Assembly (NCBI GenBank): GCA_046546095.1
Contig: JBKGYK010000011.1
Location: 1-53,914, forward strand
Length of the DNA: 53,914 bases
Direction: 5' to 3'
Source: JAQIBY01 sp046546095
GTDB taxonomy: Bacteria > Bacteroidota > Bacteroidia > Bacteroidales > ML635J-15
Part shown: in pieces, positions 17,112-25,375 of the stretch
How the letters are laid out: every line of letters begins with the position of its first letter
Position numbering within the stretch: the first letter of the stretch is position 1
The notes under the pieces: model-generated
Seen by the model: the letters and a program-made list of their open reading frames with translations, nothing else
Database searches by the model: none
What the model was told of the DNA's origin: nothing
Program-made: the position numbers and the translations under genes

Positions 17112-17747
17112 TTATTTTGCGGGAAATCCAACTGTCTGGCACAGGATAACATCCCTGAAATCCTCCAGTTGCATGGTTTTGTGCAGCTTTTCACGATCAA
17201 ACCAGCCTCTCACAACCGTTGCAAGCCCCTCAGATGCACAATACAAATACACATTTTGTGACATAAAACCGGCATTGGTACCTGATGTACTTCTGTAATC
17301 ATCGGCGGTTACATCCTCTCCTGCTTTGCGATAATCCGCCACAAATATCAGATTCACTGCAGCATCATCCACAAAGTCCTGACCTCCGGTAACGGCCCTG
17401 ATGTCTTTATCGAAAATCTTTTTCAGAGCATGCTTTTCAGGTAAATACAAAAACAAACCATCTGCAGTGCTCAGGTATACTTCCATTTCCTGCTTATTGC
17501 GGGAGCTGGGTGCTGTATGTTTACCATTTTCCCGATTAATACCCCAGGCAGCCCATAAAAGATCAGATACCTGCTGGTCGCTAAGCATTTTGTCATCAAA
17601 TTCCCGTGATGACTGACGCTTGTCCAGCGCTTCCATCAGGGGCATTCCACCGGATCTGTCCGGCTCGGGCAATTCGGTGATCTCAGATTTCTGAGCCATC
17701 ATCATCGCTGGCAAAATCATAAATAAACTTAAAGCCAAATAACGCAT
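17112..17747 (-). CDS. Exported SagB/ThcOx-type nitroreductase-like protein
   Basis: A 211-residue protein with a signal peptide (MRYLALSLFMILPAMMMA-Q) and one nitroreductase/FMN-oxidoreductase-fold domain of the SagB/ThcOx type: KRQSSREFDDKMLSDQQVSDLLWAAWGINR near residue 40, then TAPSSRNKQEMEVYL and a C-terminal GLATVVRGWFD. Export is unusual for a flavoprotein of this fold, although small exported members are known in Bacteroidota genomes. The start is fixed by a strong GGAGG four bases before the ATG; the longer frame to 17858 runs back through a hairpin and the HMA gene. Its place between metal-handling genes suggests a periplasmic redox role, but the substrate is unknown. Confidence 0.8.
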   Translation of the reverse strand: MRYLALSLFMILPAMMMAQKSEITELPEPDRSGGMPLMEALDKRQSSREFDDKMLSDQQVSDLLWAAWGINRENGKHTAPSSRNKQEMEVYLSTADGLFLYLPEKHALKKIFDKDIRAVTGGQDFVDDAAVNLIFVADYRKAGEDVTADDYRSTSGTNAGFMSQNVYLYCASEGLATVVRGWFDREKLHKTMQLEDFRDVILCQTVGFPAK

Positions 17748-17771
17748 AAAACCTCCATTTTTAAAATAAAC

Positions 17772-17800
17772 ACACCCACCGGAAAATCTCCGGTGGGTGT
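17772..17800 (-). terminator. Intra-cluster hairpin after the HMA-domain gene
   Basis: A perfect 11-bp inverted repeat (ACACCCACCGG, 17772-17782, and its complement 17790-17800) with a 7-base loop. On the minus strand it is followed by GTTTATTTT. It lies 13 bases beyond the HMA stop and 25 bases before the SagB-like start, so it may be a partial terminator or an mRNA-processing/stability hairpin. Confidence 0.6.
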
Positions 17801-17812
17801 AATATAAACAAT

Positions 17813-18208
17813 TTATTTGTCTTTTGCGGCACCACAAGGTGTGCTTTTTCCTGCACAACCGGCTGCCTTAGCTCCGGGACATCCGGAGGATTTCTTGTCA
17901 GATTTGGCTTTCTCCCCTTTAACAGTGGCTTTGTAACCAATTTCATCCAGTGAGGCAATCAGCTTTTTGCTGTCTGTTTTGTCGGTGCGGTATTTAATCC
18001 ATACCTCATCTTTGACAAAATCAGCTTTAACATTTTTCACACCTTTGGTGAAAGCAAGCTGTTTTTTCACCTCGCCGGAACATTTGCCACAATCCATTTC
18101 TGTTTCCAGGATAAGCTCGCCAGTATTATCAGCATCCTGAGCATTCAGGTTTGTGGTAATAAAGGCGAAGAATATCACGCTTACTGTAATCATCATTACT
18201 TTTTTCAT
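17813..18208 (-). CDS. Exported heavy-metal-associated (HMA) domain protein
   Basis: A 131-residue protein: signal peptide (residues 1-23, ending NLNA-Q), an HMA ferredoxin-like domain (about 30-97) and a Cys/Lys-rich tail. The metal loop reads MDCGKCSGEVKK, giving the CxxC pair that binds Cu(I), Zn or related ions in this family. The tail adds three more Cys in GCPGAKAAGCAGKSTPCG, which could extend the binding site. A signal peptide places it in the periplasm. It lies 29 bases after the TonB receptor gene, so the two are probably cotranscribed and the protein may receive the metal brought in by the receptor. Confidence 0.9.
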   Translation of the reverse strand: MKKVMMITVSVIFFAFITTNLNAQDADNTGELILETEMDCGKCSGEVKKQLAFTKGVKNVKADFVKDEVWIKYRTDKTDSKKLIASLDEIGYKATVKGEKAKSDKKSSGCPGAKAAGCAGKSTPCGAAKDK

Positions 18209-18237
18209 AACTTATTGTTTTTTGAGTGAAACTTACA

Positions 18238-20469
18238 TTAATTGTCTTTATTCAGATTCTGTAATTGCCAGCGGAAACCCAGATAAAACTTCCGGCCTTC
18301 CAGTGGTCCCCAGATCATGGCAGCATCAAAATATTCACCGAAGGGCTCGGATGCCGCAATAATCGGATTCTCCTGACGATAATTAAGGATGTTTTCAACC
18401 CCCAGATACACACTCCAGCTTTTAAAATACTTTGTGATTTGTGCATGAACCATTGGATAGGGATCAAAACTGTCGCCGCGCTGATAGATATCGGGATTGG
18501 CTGCCGTTGAAGGAATCCTGCCGCCTCCGTTATACTGACCGGTAGCATCAAATTGCCATTTCCCCAGCGGGGTTTTGTACGATGCTGTAATAAAACCTTT
18601 TGATCTGCTTGTCAGCGGGACTTCCCGCATCACACCGCCAATGTTCTGCTGAACATCGTTGTAGCGATAAGCAGTGCGCAAATCCAGACCTTTTACCAGG
18701 GGTGCAGACAACTCTATCTGGTATGTGTTGGAGAAAGAACGTCCATTCAAATTACTGAAATGCACCTCATCCACATCACTGTCCATATCAACCACAAGCT
18801 GATTATCAAATTGTGTGCGATAAAACTCTGCCGTGGCACGCCATTCCTGATTGCCAACCATAAAATACTGTGTCATACTGGCGCCTGCATTCCATGCTTC
18901 TTCAGGCAGGAGATTATCATCAATCCGCATATATCTGGATGATGCCAGCAGAAATGAGTTTTCCGCAAGCACATTGGCTGTGCGCCATCCTTTACCGGCA
19001 CTTGCCCGGAATACAGTAATCCCGTTGGGCTTATACTTCATATGAAAACGAGGTGTATAAAACATCCCGTATAGGTTATGATGGTCTGCACGTAAACCTG
19101 CTATTGCACTCAAACCATTATCCAGATTCATGGAATACTGGAGATATGCCCCGGGAACCATTTCCTCACGTCCCATCGGACGATCATCCAGATGCTCATC
19201 ATACTGGTCATATTTCATGCTTATGCCGGCATGATAGGTATGCTGATGATTCACCAGAACACTCTGCCATATCAGATTACCGTAATAACTGACCTGAGCG
19301 GCATCATACTGGCGCTTTCCGTACACACCATCATGCTCATGATAGGTCATATTATTGATCAGGGCAATACTCGTATGTTTCATTCCTGGAATTATGTAAC
19401 CGTTTTTCCAGAAAGCTTCATACCGTTTTGTGTTGATATCCACTCCGTAGGCAGACTGATCCAGAGGATTTACAGCGGGATCATAATTCAACTGGCCACC
19501 GAGACGGTTTTCGAAGAAATATTTGAGGCCGAAACGGGTTGAATAGCCTTTGTGATTGTTATAATCAGTTCTGGCAAAGAACAATTGGCGATCCACAAGC
19601 GGATGATCCATAAAATTGTCATCATTGACATCATTTTTCCTAAGGCTCCAGCCATGATGGGTCATCAACATGGTGCTCCATTTATCATTAATCAGCCAGC
19701 GGCCGTTAAGATTCACTTCAGTGCGTCCTTTATCATTGATCAGCCAGTTGGCATACAAAGGTTCTGAAGTTACCGGTTTTTTGTATTCCACATTAATCTG
19801 CCCGGTGATGGCGTCATAACCATTGGTAACAGCAGCTGTTCCTTTTGACACCTGAATGGCATCCATCCACGGGCCGGGAATATATTCCAGTCCGAATGCA
19901 GTAGCCAGGCCATAATAATTCGGATAGTTCTCGGTCATCATCTGCACATAGCGCCCGGCCAGGCCCAGCAGACGGATTTGTTTCGCACCTGTGGCGGCAT
20001 CACTATAAGCAGCATCCACAGAAGCATTGGTCTCAAAGCTCTGCGACAGGTTGCAGCAGGCTGCTTTATGCATTTCTTCACCTGCAATGTTTTCAACATG
20101 CATGGTTTCCATGCGGTCAACCGTTGTGCCTGATTTCCGGTCTGCGACAGACACTTCATCCAGTACCTTACCGGGTTCCAGTTCAATTTCAACATAATTC
20201 TGATCGGCAGATATAGCAATTGTATCACTACGATAACCGATAAAGCTGACCAGGAGATAATCCGAATCCGGGTGGTGATTGAGTAAGAACTCGCCCTCTG
20301 AATCTGTTGTCGTGCCCCGCTTAGTCTCAAGCCAAACAACATTGGCTCCGGTGAGTGGCACCTTCTCACCCTGTACTTTCTCATATACTTTGCCCTCAAT
20401 TTGCTGGGCATATATTGCTGTGATTATACCCGGGCATAACAACAGCAATATTATTGCTTTTTTAACCAT
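18238..20469 (-). CDS. TonB-dependent outer-membrane receptor, probably for a metal or metal complex
   Basis: A 743-residue receptor: signal peptide (MVKKAIILLLLCPGIITAIYA-Q), a carboxypeptidase-D-like N-terminal domain (about 23-105), the plug (about 110-245) and the barrel. The plug carries adjacent cysteines (CC at about 138-139 in HKAACCNLSQSFETN), a signature I associate with a receptor group next to HMA proteins. The barrel has many His clusters (MTHHGW, YHEHDG, NHQHTYH, ADHHNLYG). Together with the neighbours, this suggests Cu or Zn as cargo; the sequence alone does not prove it. The frame opens 30 bases upstream at TTG, but ATG 20469 gives the proper signal peptide. Confidence 0.88.
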   Translation of the reverse strand: MVKKAIILLLLCPGIITAIYAQQIEGKVYEKVQGEKVPLTGANVVWLETKRGTTTDSEGEFLLNHHPDSDYLLVSFIGYRSDTIAISADQNYVEIELEPGKVLDEVSVADRKSGTTVDRMETMHVENIAGEEMHKAACCNLSQSFETNASVDAAYSDAATGAKQIRLLGLAGRYVQMMTENYPNYYGLATAFGLEYIPGPWMDAIQVSKGTAAVTNGYDAITGQINVEYKKPVTSEPLYANWLINDKGRTEVNLNGRWLINDKWSTMLMTHHGWSLRKNDVNDDNFMDHPLVDRQLFFARTDYNNHKGYSTRFGLKYFFENRLGGQLNYDPAVNPLDQSAYGVDINTKRYEAFWKNGYIIPGMKHTSIALINNMTYHEHDGVYGKRQYDAAQVSYYGNLIWQSVLVNHQHTYHAGISMKYDQYDEHLDDRPMGREEMVPGAYLQYSMNLDNGLSAIAGLRADHHNLYGMFYTPRFHMKYKPNGITVFRASAGKGWRTANVLAENSFLLASSRYMRIDDNLLPEEAWNAGASMTQYFMVGNQEWRATAEFYRTQFDNQLVVDMDSDVDEVHFSNLNGRSFSNTYQIELSAPLVKGLDLRTAYRYNDVQQNIGGVMREVPLTSRSKGFITASYKTPLGKWQFDATGQYNGGGRIPSTAANPDIYQRGDSFDPYPMVHAQITKYFKSWSVYLGVENILNYRQENPIIAASEPFGEYFDAAMIWGPLEGRKFYLGFRWQLQNLNKDN

Positions 20470-20526
20470 ATATTTTTGTGATTTTAGTTCAACAATCAAT
20501 GATTTACACCATCAATGCTAAACAAA

Positions 20527-20970
20527 TCACAACCTGAATACACAATTGAGAATATGAGGGGCATCCCTGTCCGGTGGCTTATTTTCTGCAAGGAACTCCG
20601 GCACTTTTAGATGTTTGACATTAGTTCCTGTAAAAAACAATCCGGGAGGGATTTCGAGCGGAATTGACTGTAACGAAATAGTATTCTGGCCATCATCTTT
20701 TACCAGAAATGACTGTATATCTGATTGCACATGTTCTACATGCACCGCACGATCAACTTCACACAGGTTTAGACAAGTTTCTTCTGATTCGTCTTCATGC
20801 GAACAATCACAGTTGTGATCATTGTCTTCAGCGCCTGGAACCAGGAACCAGGCTGTTTCAAAATTCCGCTCGCAATGGTTACAGAAATGATGTTCAATGG
20901 TATAGCCCATGGTAGAAACCAGGAGGGCTGCCATGGAAACAAAGGCTAATATTTTCTGCACCAGACGCAT
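20527..20970 (-). CDS. Cys/His-rich exported protein (HYC_CC_PP-like), first gene of the metal cluster
   Basis: A 147-residue protein with an N-terminal hydrophobic segment, then Cys/His-rich motifs: EHHFCNHC, NCDCSH, ETCLNLC, and a C-terminal NKPPDRDAPHILNCVFRL. The order (histidine-rich FC/YC, paired Cys, PP near the C-terminus, aromatic-Arg end) matches small proteins that precede TonB receptors in Bacteroidota and are labelled HYC_CC_PP family; no function is established. It looks like a periplasmic or outer-membrane-attached metal ligand. ATG 20970 is chosen because it starts the signal-like MRLVQKILAFVSMAALL. It lies 57 bases upstream of the receptor gene and is divergent from mntP. Confidence 0.7.
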   Translation of the reverse strand: MRLVQKILAFVSMAALLVSTMGYTIEHHFCNHCERNFETAWFLVPGAEDNDHNCDCSHEDESEETCLNLCEVDRAVHVEHVQSDIQSFLVKDDGQNTISLQSIPLEIPPGLFFTGTNVKHLKVPEFLAENKPPDRDAPHILNCVFRL

Positions 20971-21011
20971 GCCGCTAAAATAACTCAATTTTCAACACAA
21001 GCGAAAAAAAC

Positions 21012-21041
21012 TTTCGATGTTCAGCAAGTTTTATAATTTTG
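21012..21041 (+). promoter_or_regulatory. Candidate promoter of the mntP-like gene
   Basis: TTTC (21012-21015, one mismatch to TTTG), an 18-base spacer, then TAATTTTG (21034-21041), an exact TAnnTTTG. It sits within the first codons of a longer possible frame, so it argues for the inner start at 21050. Confidence 0.5.
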
Positions 21042-21049
21042 CGACCTCA

Positions 21050-21625
21050 ATGGATATTTTAAGCATCATTGGCATCGCCATCGCCCTGAGTTTTGATTCT
21101 TTTGCAGCAGCAATTAGCTGCGGACTAAATTGTAAACCCCTGACGTGGAATCACAAGCTGTTTATCCCGTTTAGTTTTGGAATTTTTCAGGCCGGTATGC
21201 CTCTTATCGGATATTTTGCAGGGTACAACCTCCTGCAATACATTAATGCCTGGGATCACTGGCTGGCCTTTGGATTGCTTTTCCTTATCGGGATACATAT
21301 GATACGTGAAGCATTGAGCAAAGAAGACAGCACAAGGCATTTCAGGGTCGGTTGGAAAGTCATCATAAGCATGTCATTTGCCACCAGCATTGATGCCCTG
21401 GCCACGGGATTTTCATTTGGTTTACTCATGGTAAACATCTGGCTTGCTGTGGCCATCATCTTTATCATCACCTTTGCCGCCAGTGTTTTTGGCATGATGA
21501 CAGGAAATAATTTCCGCACCCCCGTAATGAAAAAGTGGTCAACCATTGCAGGGGGAATCATTCTCATCGGCATAGGTCTCAAAGTGGCCTTCACCCACAT
21601 GCTGGATCACGGCCTGTTAAGTTGA
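21050..21625 (+). CDS. mntP: MntP-family manganese efflux protein
   Basis: A 191-residue, six-TM protein made of two MntP half-repeats: SFDSFAAAISCGL in TM1 and the matching TSIDALATGFSFG in the second half, each with the acidic residue expected to bind the ion. The family exports Mn(II) and protects against manganese excess. ATG 21050 (MDILSIIGIAIALS) is chosen rather than 21017, since the promoter box overlaps the intervening codons. It is divergent from the metal cluster, so one intergenic region serves both. In other phyla mntP is often controlled by the yybP-ykoY Mn riboswitch; the leader here is too short for one. Confidence 0.9.
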   Translation: MDILSIIGIAIALSFDSFAAAISCGLNCKPLTWNHKLFIPFSFGIFQAGMPLIGYFAGYNLLQYINAWDHWLAFGLLFLIGIHMIREALSKEDSTRHFRVGWKVIISMSFATSIDALATGFSFGLLMVNIWLAVAIIFIITFAASVFGMMTGNNFRTPVMKKWSTIAGGIILIGIGLKVAFTHMLDHGLLS

Positions 21626-21733
21626 TTATGTATCAGGATACGATCTGACCTTAAGCAAAAATGTACATCCCGGATAAGTTTTACTGGAAAAATCATAAAT
21701 ATTCCGTAAGTTCGTTCTTTCAAAAGTGTCATT

Positions 21734-22654
21734 ATGAAAAACCTGCGCGACATACAGCAATTTGAAGAATTTGATCATCTTGAACTCATCGCCAGACAAG
21801 TGGTGGAAGGCTTCATTACAGGTCTGCACAAAAGCCCCTATCACGGATTTTCTGTTGAATTTGCAGAACACAGGCTGTACAACAAGGGAGAATCAACAAA
21901 GCATATTGACTGGAAACTGTTTGCACGCACCGATAAGCTTTTTGTCAAACGCTACGAAGAAGAAACCAACCTGCGGGCTCATCTCATCATTGACACATCA
22001 TCATCCATGCTGTTTCCGGTAAAAGAAAAACACATGAACAAGCTTTTCTACTCGGTTTACCTTGGTGCAGCCTTAATTTACCTGATGAAACGCCAGCGCG
22101 ATGCTGTTGGCCTCAGTCTATTTGACGAAGAAGTAAATCTACACACCGACGCACGTCTCTCACAGGTACATCTGTCCTTTTTGTACAATGAACTCAGGCA
22201 GTTAATTTTACCGGAATACAAGCCACAAAACCGCAAAACCAGTGCAGCTGAATCACTGAATATTCTTGCCGAGCAAATAAAAAAACGTTCACTCATCATC
22301 CTCTTTTCCGACATGTTCAGTGATGAGGACCCCGAAACTCTTTTCAGTGCCCTGCAGCATTTGAAGTTCAACAAACACGAGGTTATCTTATTTCATGTCA
22401 CCGACCATGAGCTGGAGCAGGATTTTGATTTTGCCAACCGTCCACATCGATTTGTTGACCTGGAAAACGGGCGTGAGATAAAACTCAACCCGGGAGAAAT
22501 ACGTGAACAGTACAGAAAACAAACCAATGCCCTCATGTCTGAACTAAAAACCCGCTGTGGTCAGTATCAAATTGATTTTGTGGAGGCCGATATCCGCAGG
22601 GACTTTGCAGAAGTACTTCAGGCATATTTACTGAAACGGACAAAATTGTATTGA
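21734..22654 (+). CDS. DUF58-domain protein
   Basis: A 306-residue cytoplasmic protein with the DUF58 signature GESTKHIDWKLFARTDKLFVKRYEEETNLRAHLIIDTSSSM around residues 53-93; DTSSS is the start of a von Willebrand A-like metal-ion site. DUF58 proteins usually lie in a moxR–DUF58–batA/batB/batD cluster, acting with a MoxR AAA+ ATPase; here none of those partners is present. The gene is followed by the convergent cca gene with 18 bases between the stops. Its own promoter may include TAAGTTCG (21707-21714, one mismatch). Confidence 0.9.
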   Translation: MKNLRDIQQFEEFDHLELIARQVVEGFITGLHKSPYHGFSVEFAEHRLYNKGESTKHIDWKLFARTDKLFVKRYEEETNLRAHLIIDTSSSMLFPVKEKHMNKLFYSVYLGAALIYLMKRQRDAVGLSLFDEEVNLHTDARLSQVHLSFLYNELRQLILPEYKPQNRKTSAAESLNILAEQIKKRSLIILFSDMFSDEDPETLFSALQHLKFNKHEVILFHVTDHELEQDFDFANRPHRFVDLENGREIKLNPGEIREQYRKQTNALMSELKTRCGQYQIDFVEADIRRDFAEVLQAYLLKRTKLY

Positions 22655-22672
22655 ATGTAAGGGATCAATACT

Positions 22673-24094
22673 TCACTCCTGCGATTCATCCTGTCCAGCC
22701 TGCCCTGCAATTTTGAACATATACTCCCGTGCAGCCTCATATTCATTGGGTATTTTACCGTCCAGAATGGCATCCTTAATGGCATCCTTGATTTTGCCGA
22801 TCTTTGGTGATGGCTTGAGATTAAAGGTATCCATAATTTCTTTTCCATCTATGGGTGGCTGGAAATTCCGGATGCGATCTTTTTCTTCAATTTCCTGCAG
22901 TTTTTTTCTGACAAGCCGGAAGTTTTTCAAAAACTTTTCCTTCTTTTTTTGATTTTTGGATGTGATATCCGCTTCGCACAACAACATCAGATCATCAATA
23001 TCATCTCCTGCATCAAAAAGCAGACGGCGCACTGCTGAATCTGTCACCTTATCTTCCACCAGGCTGATGGGTCGCATATGTAAACGGACAATTTTTCTGA
23101 CATATTTCAGGCGATCATCCAAAGGCAATTTAAGGCGTTTGAAAATCCGGGATATCATTTTTTCCCCGATAAAATCATGGGCATGGAAAGTCCAGCCGTG
23201 TCCGTCAAGATACTTTTTGGTTTCAGCCTTTCCGATATCATGAAGCAGGGCAGCCCATCGCAGCCACAGCTTGTCACTTTGCTTTGCCAGATTATCCAGA
23301 ACCTGAACAGAATGCAAAAAATTCTCCTTGTGCGCCCGGTTATTATGTACCTCAACACCACTGAGTGAATACACTTCAGGCAACAAAATCTCCAGAAGGC
23401 CGCTATCTTTCATCAACCTGATGCCTTTGCCCGGCTCTGGCGCCAACATAATTTTATTCAATTCATCAGCAATGCGCTCCTTAGAAACTATGGTAATACG
23501 TCCGGCATTGTCTGCTATCCCCTGAAATGTTTTCTCATCTATCCGGAAATCCAGCTGCGTGGCAAAACGTATGCCTCGCAGCATCCGCAACGGATCGTCA
23601 GAAAAGGTTTTGTCCGGATCAAGCGGGGTACGGATGATTTTGTTTCTCAGATCCTCCATACCCCCAAAAGGATCAGTCAGGTTTCCAAAATTATCACCGT
23701 TTAAACCAAGAGCAAGTGCATTGATTGTGAAATCGCGGCGGTTTTGATCATCTTCAATGCTGCCATCTTCAACAATTGGCTTTCTGGAATCATGACGGTA
23801 GGACTCTTTTCGGGCTCCGACAATTTCAATCTCATATTGACCAACAAGCAAGCGGGCAGTACCAAAATTCCTGAATACACTCAGGTTATCGGCGTTCAAC
23901 TCCCTGGCTAAAATTTTCGCTGCTTTTACTCCGTCTCCGTGCACTACAATATCAATATCAACAGATCTGCGCTTCAAAAACAGGTCTCTCACATATCCTC
24001 CAATCAGCCATAACTCCAGCCCATGTTGATCCGCAATCGTAGATATCTTTCTGAACAAAGGAGTATCTATTTGTCTGTCATAACTTTCCATCAT
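22673..24094 (-). CDS. cca: CCA tRNA nucleotidyltransferase with HD domain
   Basis: A 473-residue protein. N-terminal class II nucleotidyltransferase head: LIGGYVRDLFLKRRSVDIDIVV with the metal-binding Asp46 and Asp48; then RRDFTINAL and DDPLRMLRGIRFA of the neck. A C-terminal HD domain begins near LLHDIGKAET. It adds or repairs the 3' CCA of tRNAs; poly(A) polymerase is the alternative in this superfamily, but the motif set suits a CCA enzyme and Bacteroidota usually have one such gene. The start ATGATG at 24094 is followed by a good N-terminus. It is divergent from the thioredoxin gene. Confidence 0.92.
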   Translation of the reverse strand: MMESYDRQIDTPLFRKISTIADQHGLELWLIGGYVRDLFLKRRSVDIDIVVHGDGVKAAKILARELNADNLSVFRNFGTARLLVGQYEIEIVGARKESYRHDSRKPIVEDGSIEDDQNRRDFTINALALGLNGDNFGNLTDPFGGMEDLRNKIIRTPLDPDKTFSDDPLRMLRGIRFATQLDFRIDEKTFQGIADNAGRITIVSKERIADELNKIMLAPEPGKGIRLMKDSGLLEILLPEVYSLSGVEVHNNRAHKENFLHSVQVLDNLAKQSDKLWLRWAALLHDIGKAETKKYLDGHGWTFHAHDFIGEKMISRIFKRLKLPLDDRLKYVRKIVRLHMRPISLVEDKVTDSAVRRLLFDAGDDIDDLMLLCEADITSKNQKKKEKFLKNFRLVRKKLQEIEEKDRIRNFQPPIDGKEIMDTFNLKPSPKIGKIKDAIKDAILDGKIPNEYEAAREYMFKIAGQAGQDESQE

Positions 24095-24153
24095 CTTAAC
24101 TCTCAGTAAACAATTTTAAAACTTGCTTGTTGAATAAGCAAACACATAATCCA

Positions 24154-24181
24154 CAAAAGTAATAATTGTTGTAATAACAAA
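24154..24181 (-). promoter_or_regulatory. Candidate promoter of cca
   Basis: On the minus strand TTTG (24178-24181), a 16-base spacer and TACTTTTG (24154-24161), an exact -7 consensus. The spacer is a few bases short of the usual 19-21. The leader would be about 55 bases. Confidence 0.45.
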
Positions 24182-24184
24182 GTT

Positions 24185-24553
24185 ATGGTAGAACATTTAA
24201 CAAAAGAAACATTTATTGAAAAGGTATTTGATTATACTGAAGAAAAAGACTGGAATTACAAAGGCGACAAGCCTGCCATGATTGATTTCTGGGCTGACTG
24301 GTGTGCACCCTGTAAGATGGTAGCCCCAGTGATTGAGGAACTTGACAAAGAATATAAAGGCAAAGTCAATTTTTACAAGGTAAACACTGAGGAACAACAA
24401 GAGCTGGCTGCAATTTTTGGAATTCGCAGCATTCCGAGTTTGCTTTTCATACCGGTAGAAGGAAAACCACAAATGGCTGCAGGAGCATTACCAAAGGACA
24501 CATTTGAAAAAGCTATAGCAGACGTCCTTAAAGTTGAAAAACCTGATCAATAG
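24185..24553 (+). CDS. trxA: Thioredoxin
   Basis: A 122-residue protein with the thioredoxin active site WADWCAPCKM (Cys40, Cys43) and the cis-proline at SIPSLL (Pro84). It has no signal peptide, so it works in the cytoplasm as a general protein disulfide reductase. The N-terminus is about 15 residues longer than in E. coli TrxA, giving an extra helix-like segment before the first strand. It is followed by a strong terminator, so it is monocistronic. Which of several thioredoxins of this organism it is cannot be told. Confidence 0.93.
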   Translation: MVEHLTKETFIEKVFDYTEEKDWNYKGDKPAMIDFWADWCAPCKMVAPVIEELDKEYKGKVNFYKVNTEEQQELAAIFGIRSIPSLLFIPVEGKPQMAAGALPKDTFEKAIADVLKVEKPDQ

Positions 24554-24572
24554 GCAAAATTGCTACATAAGC

Positions 24573-24606
24573 AAAAAAAGCTGACGCATGCGTCAGCTTT
24601 TTTTTT
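24573..24606 (+). terminator. Strong rho-independent terminator after trxA
   Basis: The palindrome GCTGACGCATGCGTCAGC (24580-24597) is flanked by seven A on the left and nine T on the right, making a textbook terminator that could also work in the reverse direction. Confidence 0.93.
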
Positions 24607-24672
24607 ACAAAATGTTCTCATGAAAAGCATCTGCTGTTTTCCACAATCATATAAAAATGCTATCTTAGCAGT

Positions 24673-25323
24673 ATGGCACAAGTGGTAAAAACAGGAGACG
24701 GATCATATACGCTTAAAAACAGCAAATTTGGGGAATATTACCATTCTGTCAATGGAGCCATCTCGGAGAGCTCACTGGTTTTCATAAAGAACGGATTGTT
24801 GTTTGCTGATAAAAACAATTGCCGTATTCTGGAATATGGCTTTGGCACAGGACTCAATGCCGTACTTTCGCACCTGGAAGCAAACCGACGGAACCTGAAA
24901 GTGCATTACACGGGGGTCGAGCTTTTTCCCCTGGGCGCAGAGGAAACCGAATCCTTTTACACAAATTTTGAAGAACCTGTGCGCAGTGCCGGTATAGCCA
25001 TGAATCAAAAAAGCTGGAACATTGAAAACACTTGCGGTGACAACTTCATACTCCTCAAACTGAAAGCAGACTTCACGAACATACAACTGTCCGGCAATTA
25101 TGATGTGGTGTTTTTCGATGCTTTTTCACCGGAAAGTCACACCGAAGCATGGAAACCAGAAGTTTTTCAACATTTATATGAACACACCGCCCCCCATGGC
25201 ATTTTGGTCACCTATTCCGCACAGGGCAAGGTAAAGCAGGCACTTCGCAATGCCGGATATCAGGTCAGCAGATTGCCCGGTCCACCGGGAAAACGACACA
25301 TTCTTCGTGCAATAAAGTTTTGA
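24673..25323 (+). CDS. mnmD: tRNA mnm5s2U34 methyltransferase MnmD
   Basis: A 216-residue protein with a SAM-binding motif ILEYGFGTGLNA (residues 52-63) and the MnmD signature VVFFDAFSPESHTEAW followed by YSAQGKVKQALRNAGY. It matches the stand-alone MnmD domain, which methylates aminomethyl-uridine at tRNA position 34; in E. coli this domain is fused to the FAD-dependent MnmC1, absent here. A near-consensus TATCTTAG (24661-24668) lies only four bases before the ATG, so the message may be nearly leaderless. The -33 TTTG of the next gene overlaps its stop codon. Confidence 0.92.
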   Translation: MAQVVKTGDGSYTLKNSKFGEYYHSVNGAISESSLVFIKNGLLFADKNNCRILEYGFGTGLNAVLSHLEANRRNLKVHYTGVELFPLGAEETESFYTNFEEPVRSAGIAMNQKSWNIENTCGDNFILLKLKADFTNIQLSGNYDVVFFDAFSPESHTEAWKPEVFQHLYEHTAPHGILVTYSAQGKVKQALRNAGYQVSRLPGPPGKRHILRAIKF

Positions 25324-25348
25324 TTTTTGTTTTTTTTAATTAGTTTTG
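25319..25348 (+). promoter_or_regulatory. Promoter of the T9SS protease gene, overlapping the mnmD stop codon
   Basis: TTTG (25319-25322) overlapping the TGA stop of mnmD, an 18-base T-rich spacer, then TAGTTTTG (25341-25348), an exact TAnnTTTG. The ATG at 25376 follows 27 bases after the box. Confidence 0.65.
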
Positions 25349-25375
25349 GGGAAACTTCCAAAACCAGAGATAATT

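Noticed and set aside
17748..17858. Upstream extension of the nitroreductase frame
   Set aside because: It overlaps the end of the HMA gene and the 11-bp hairpin; a GGAGG and signal peptide fix the start at 17747.
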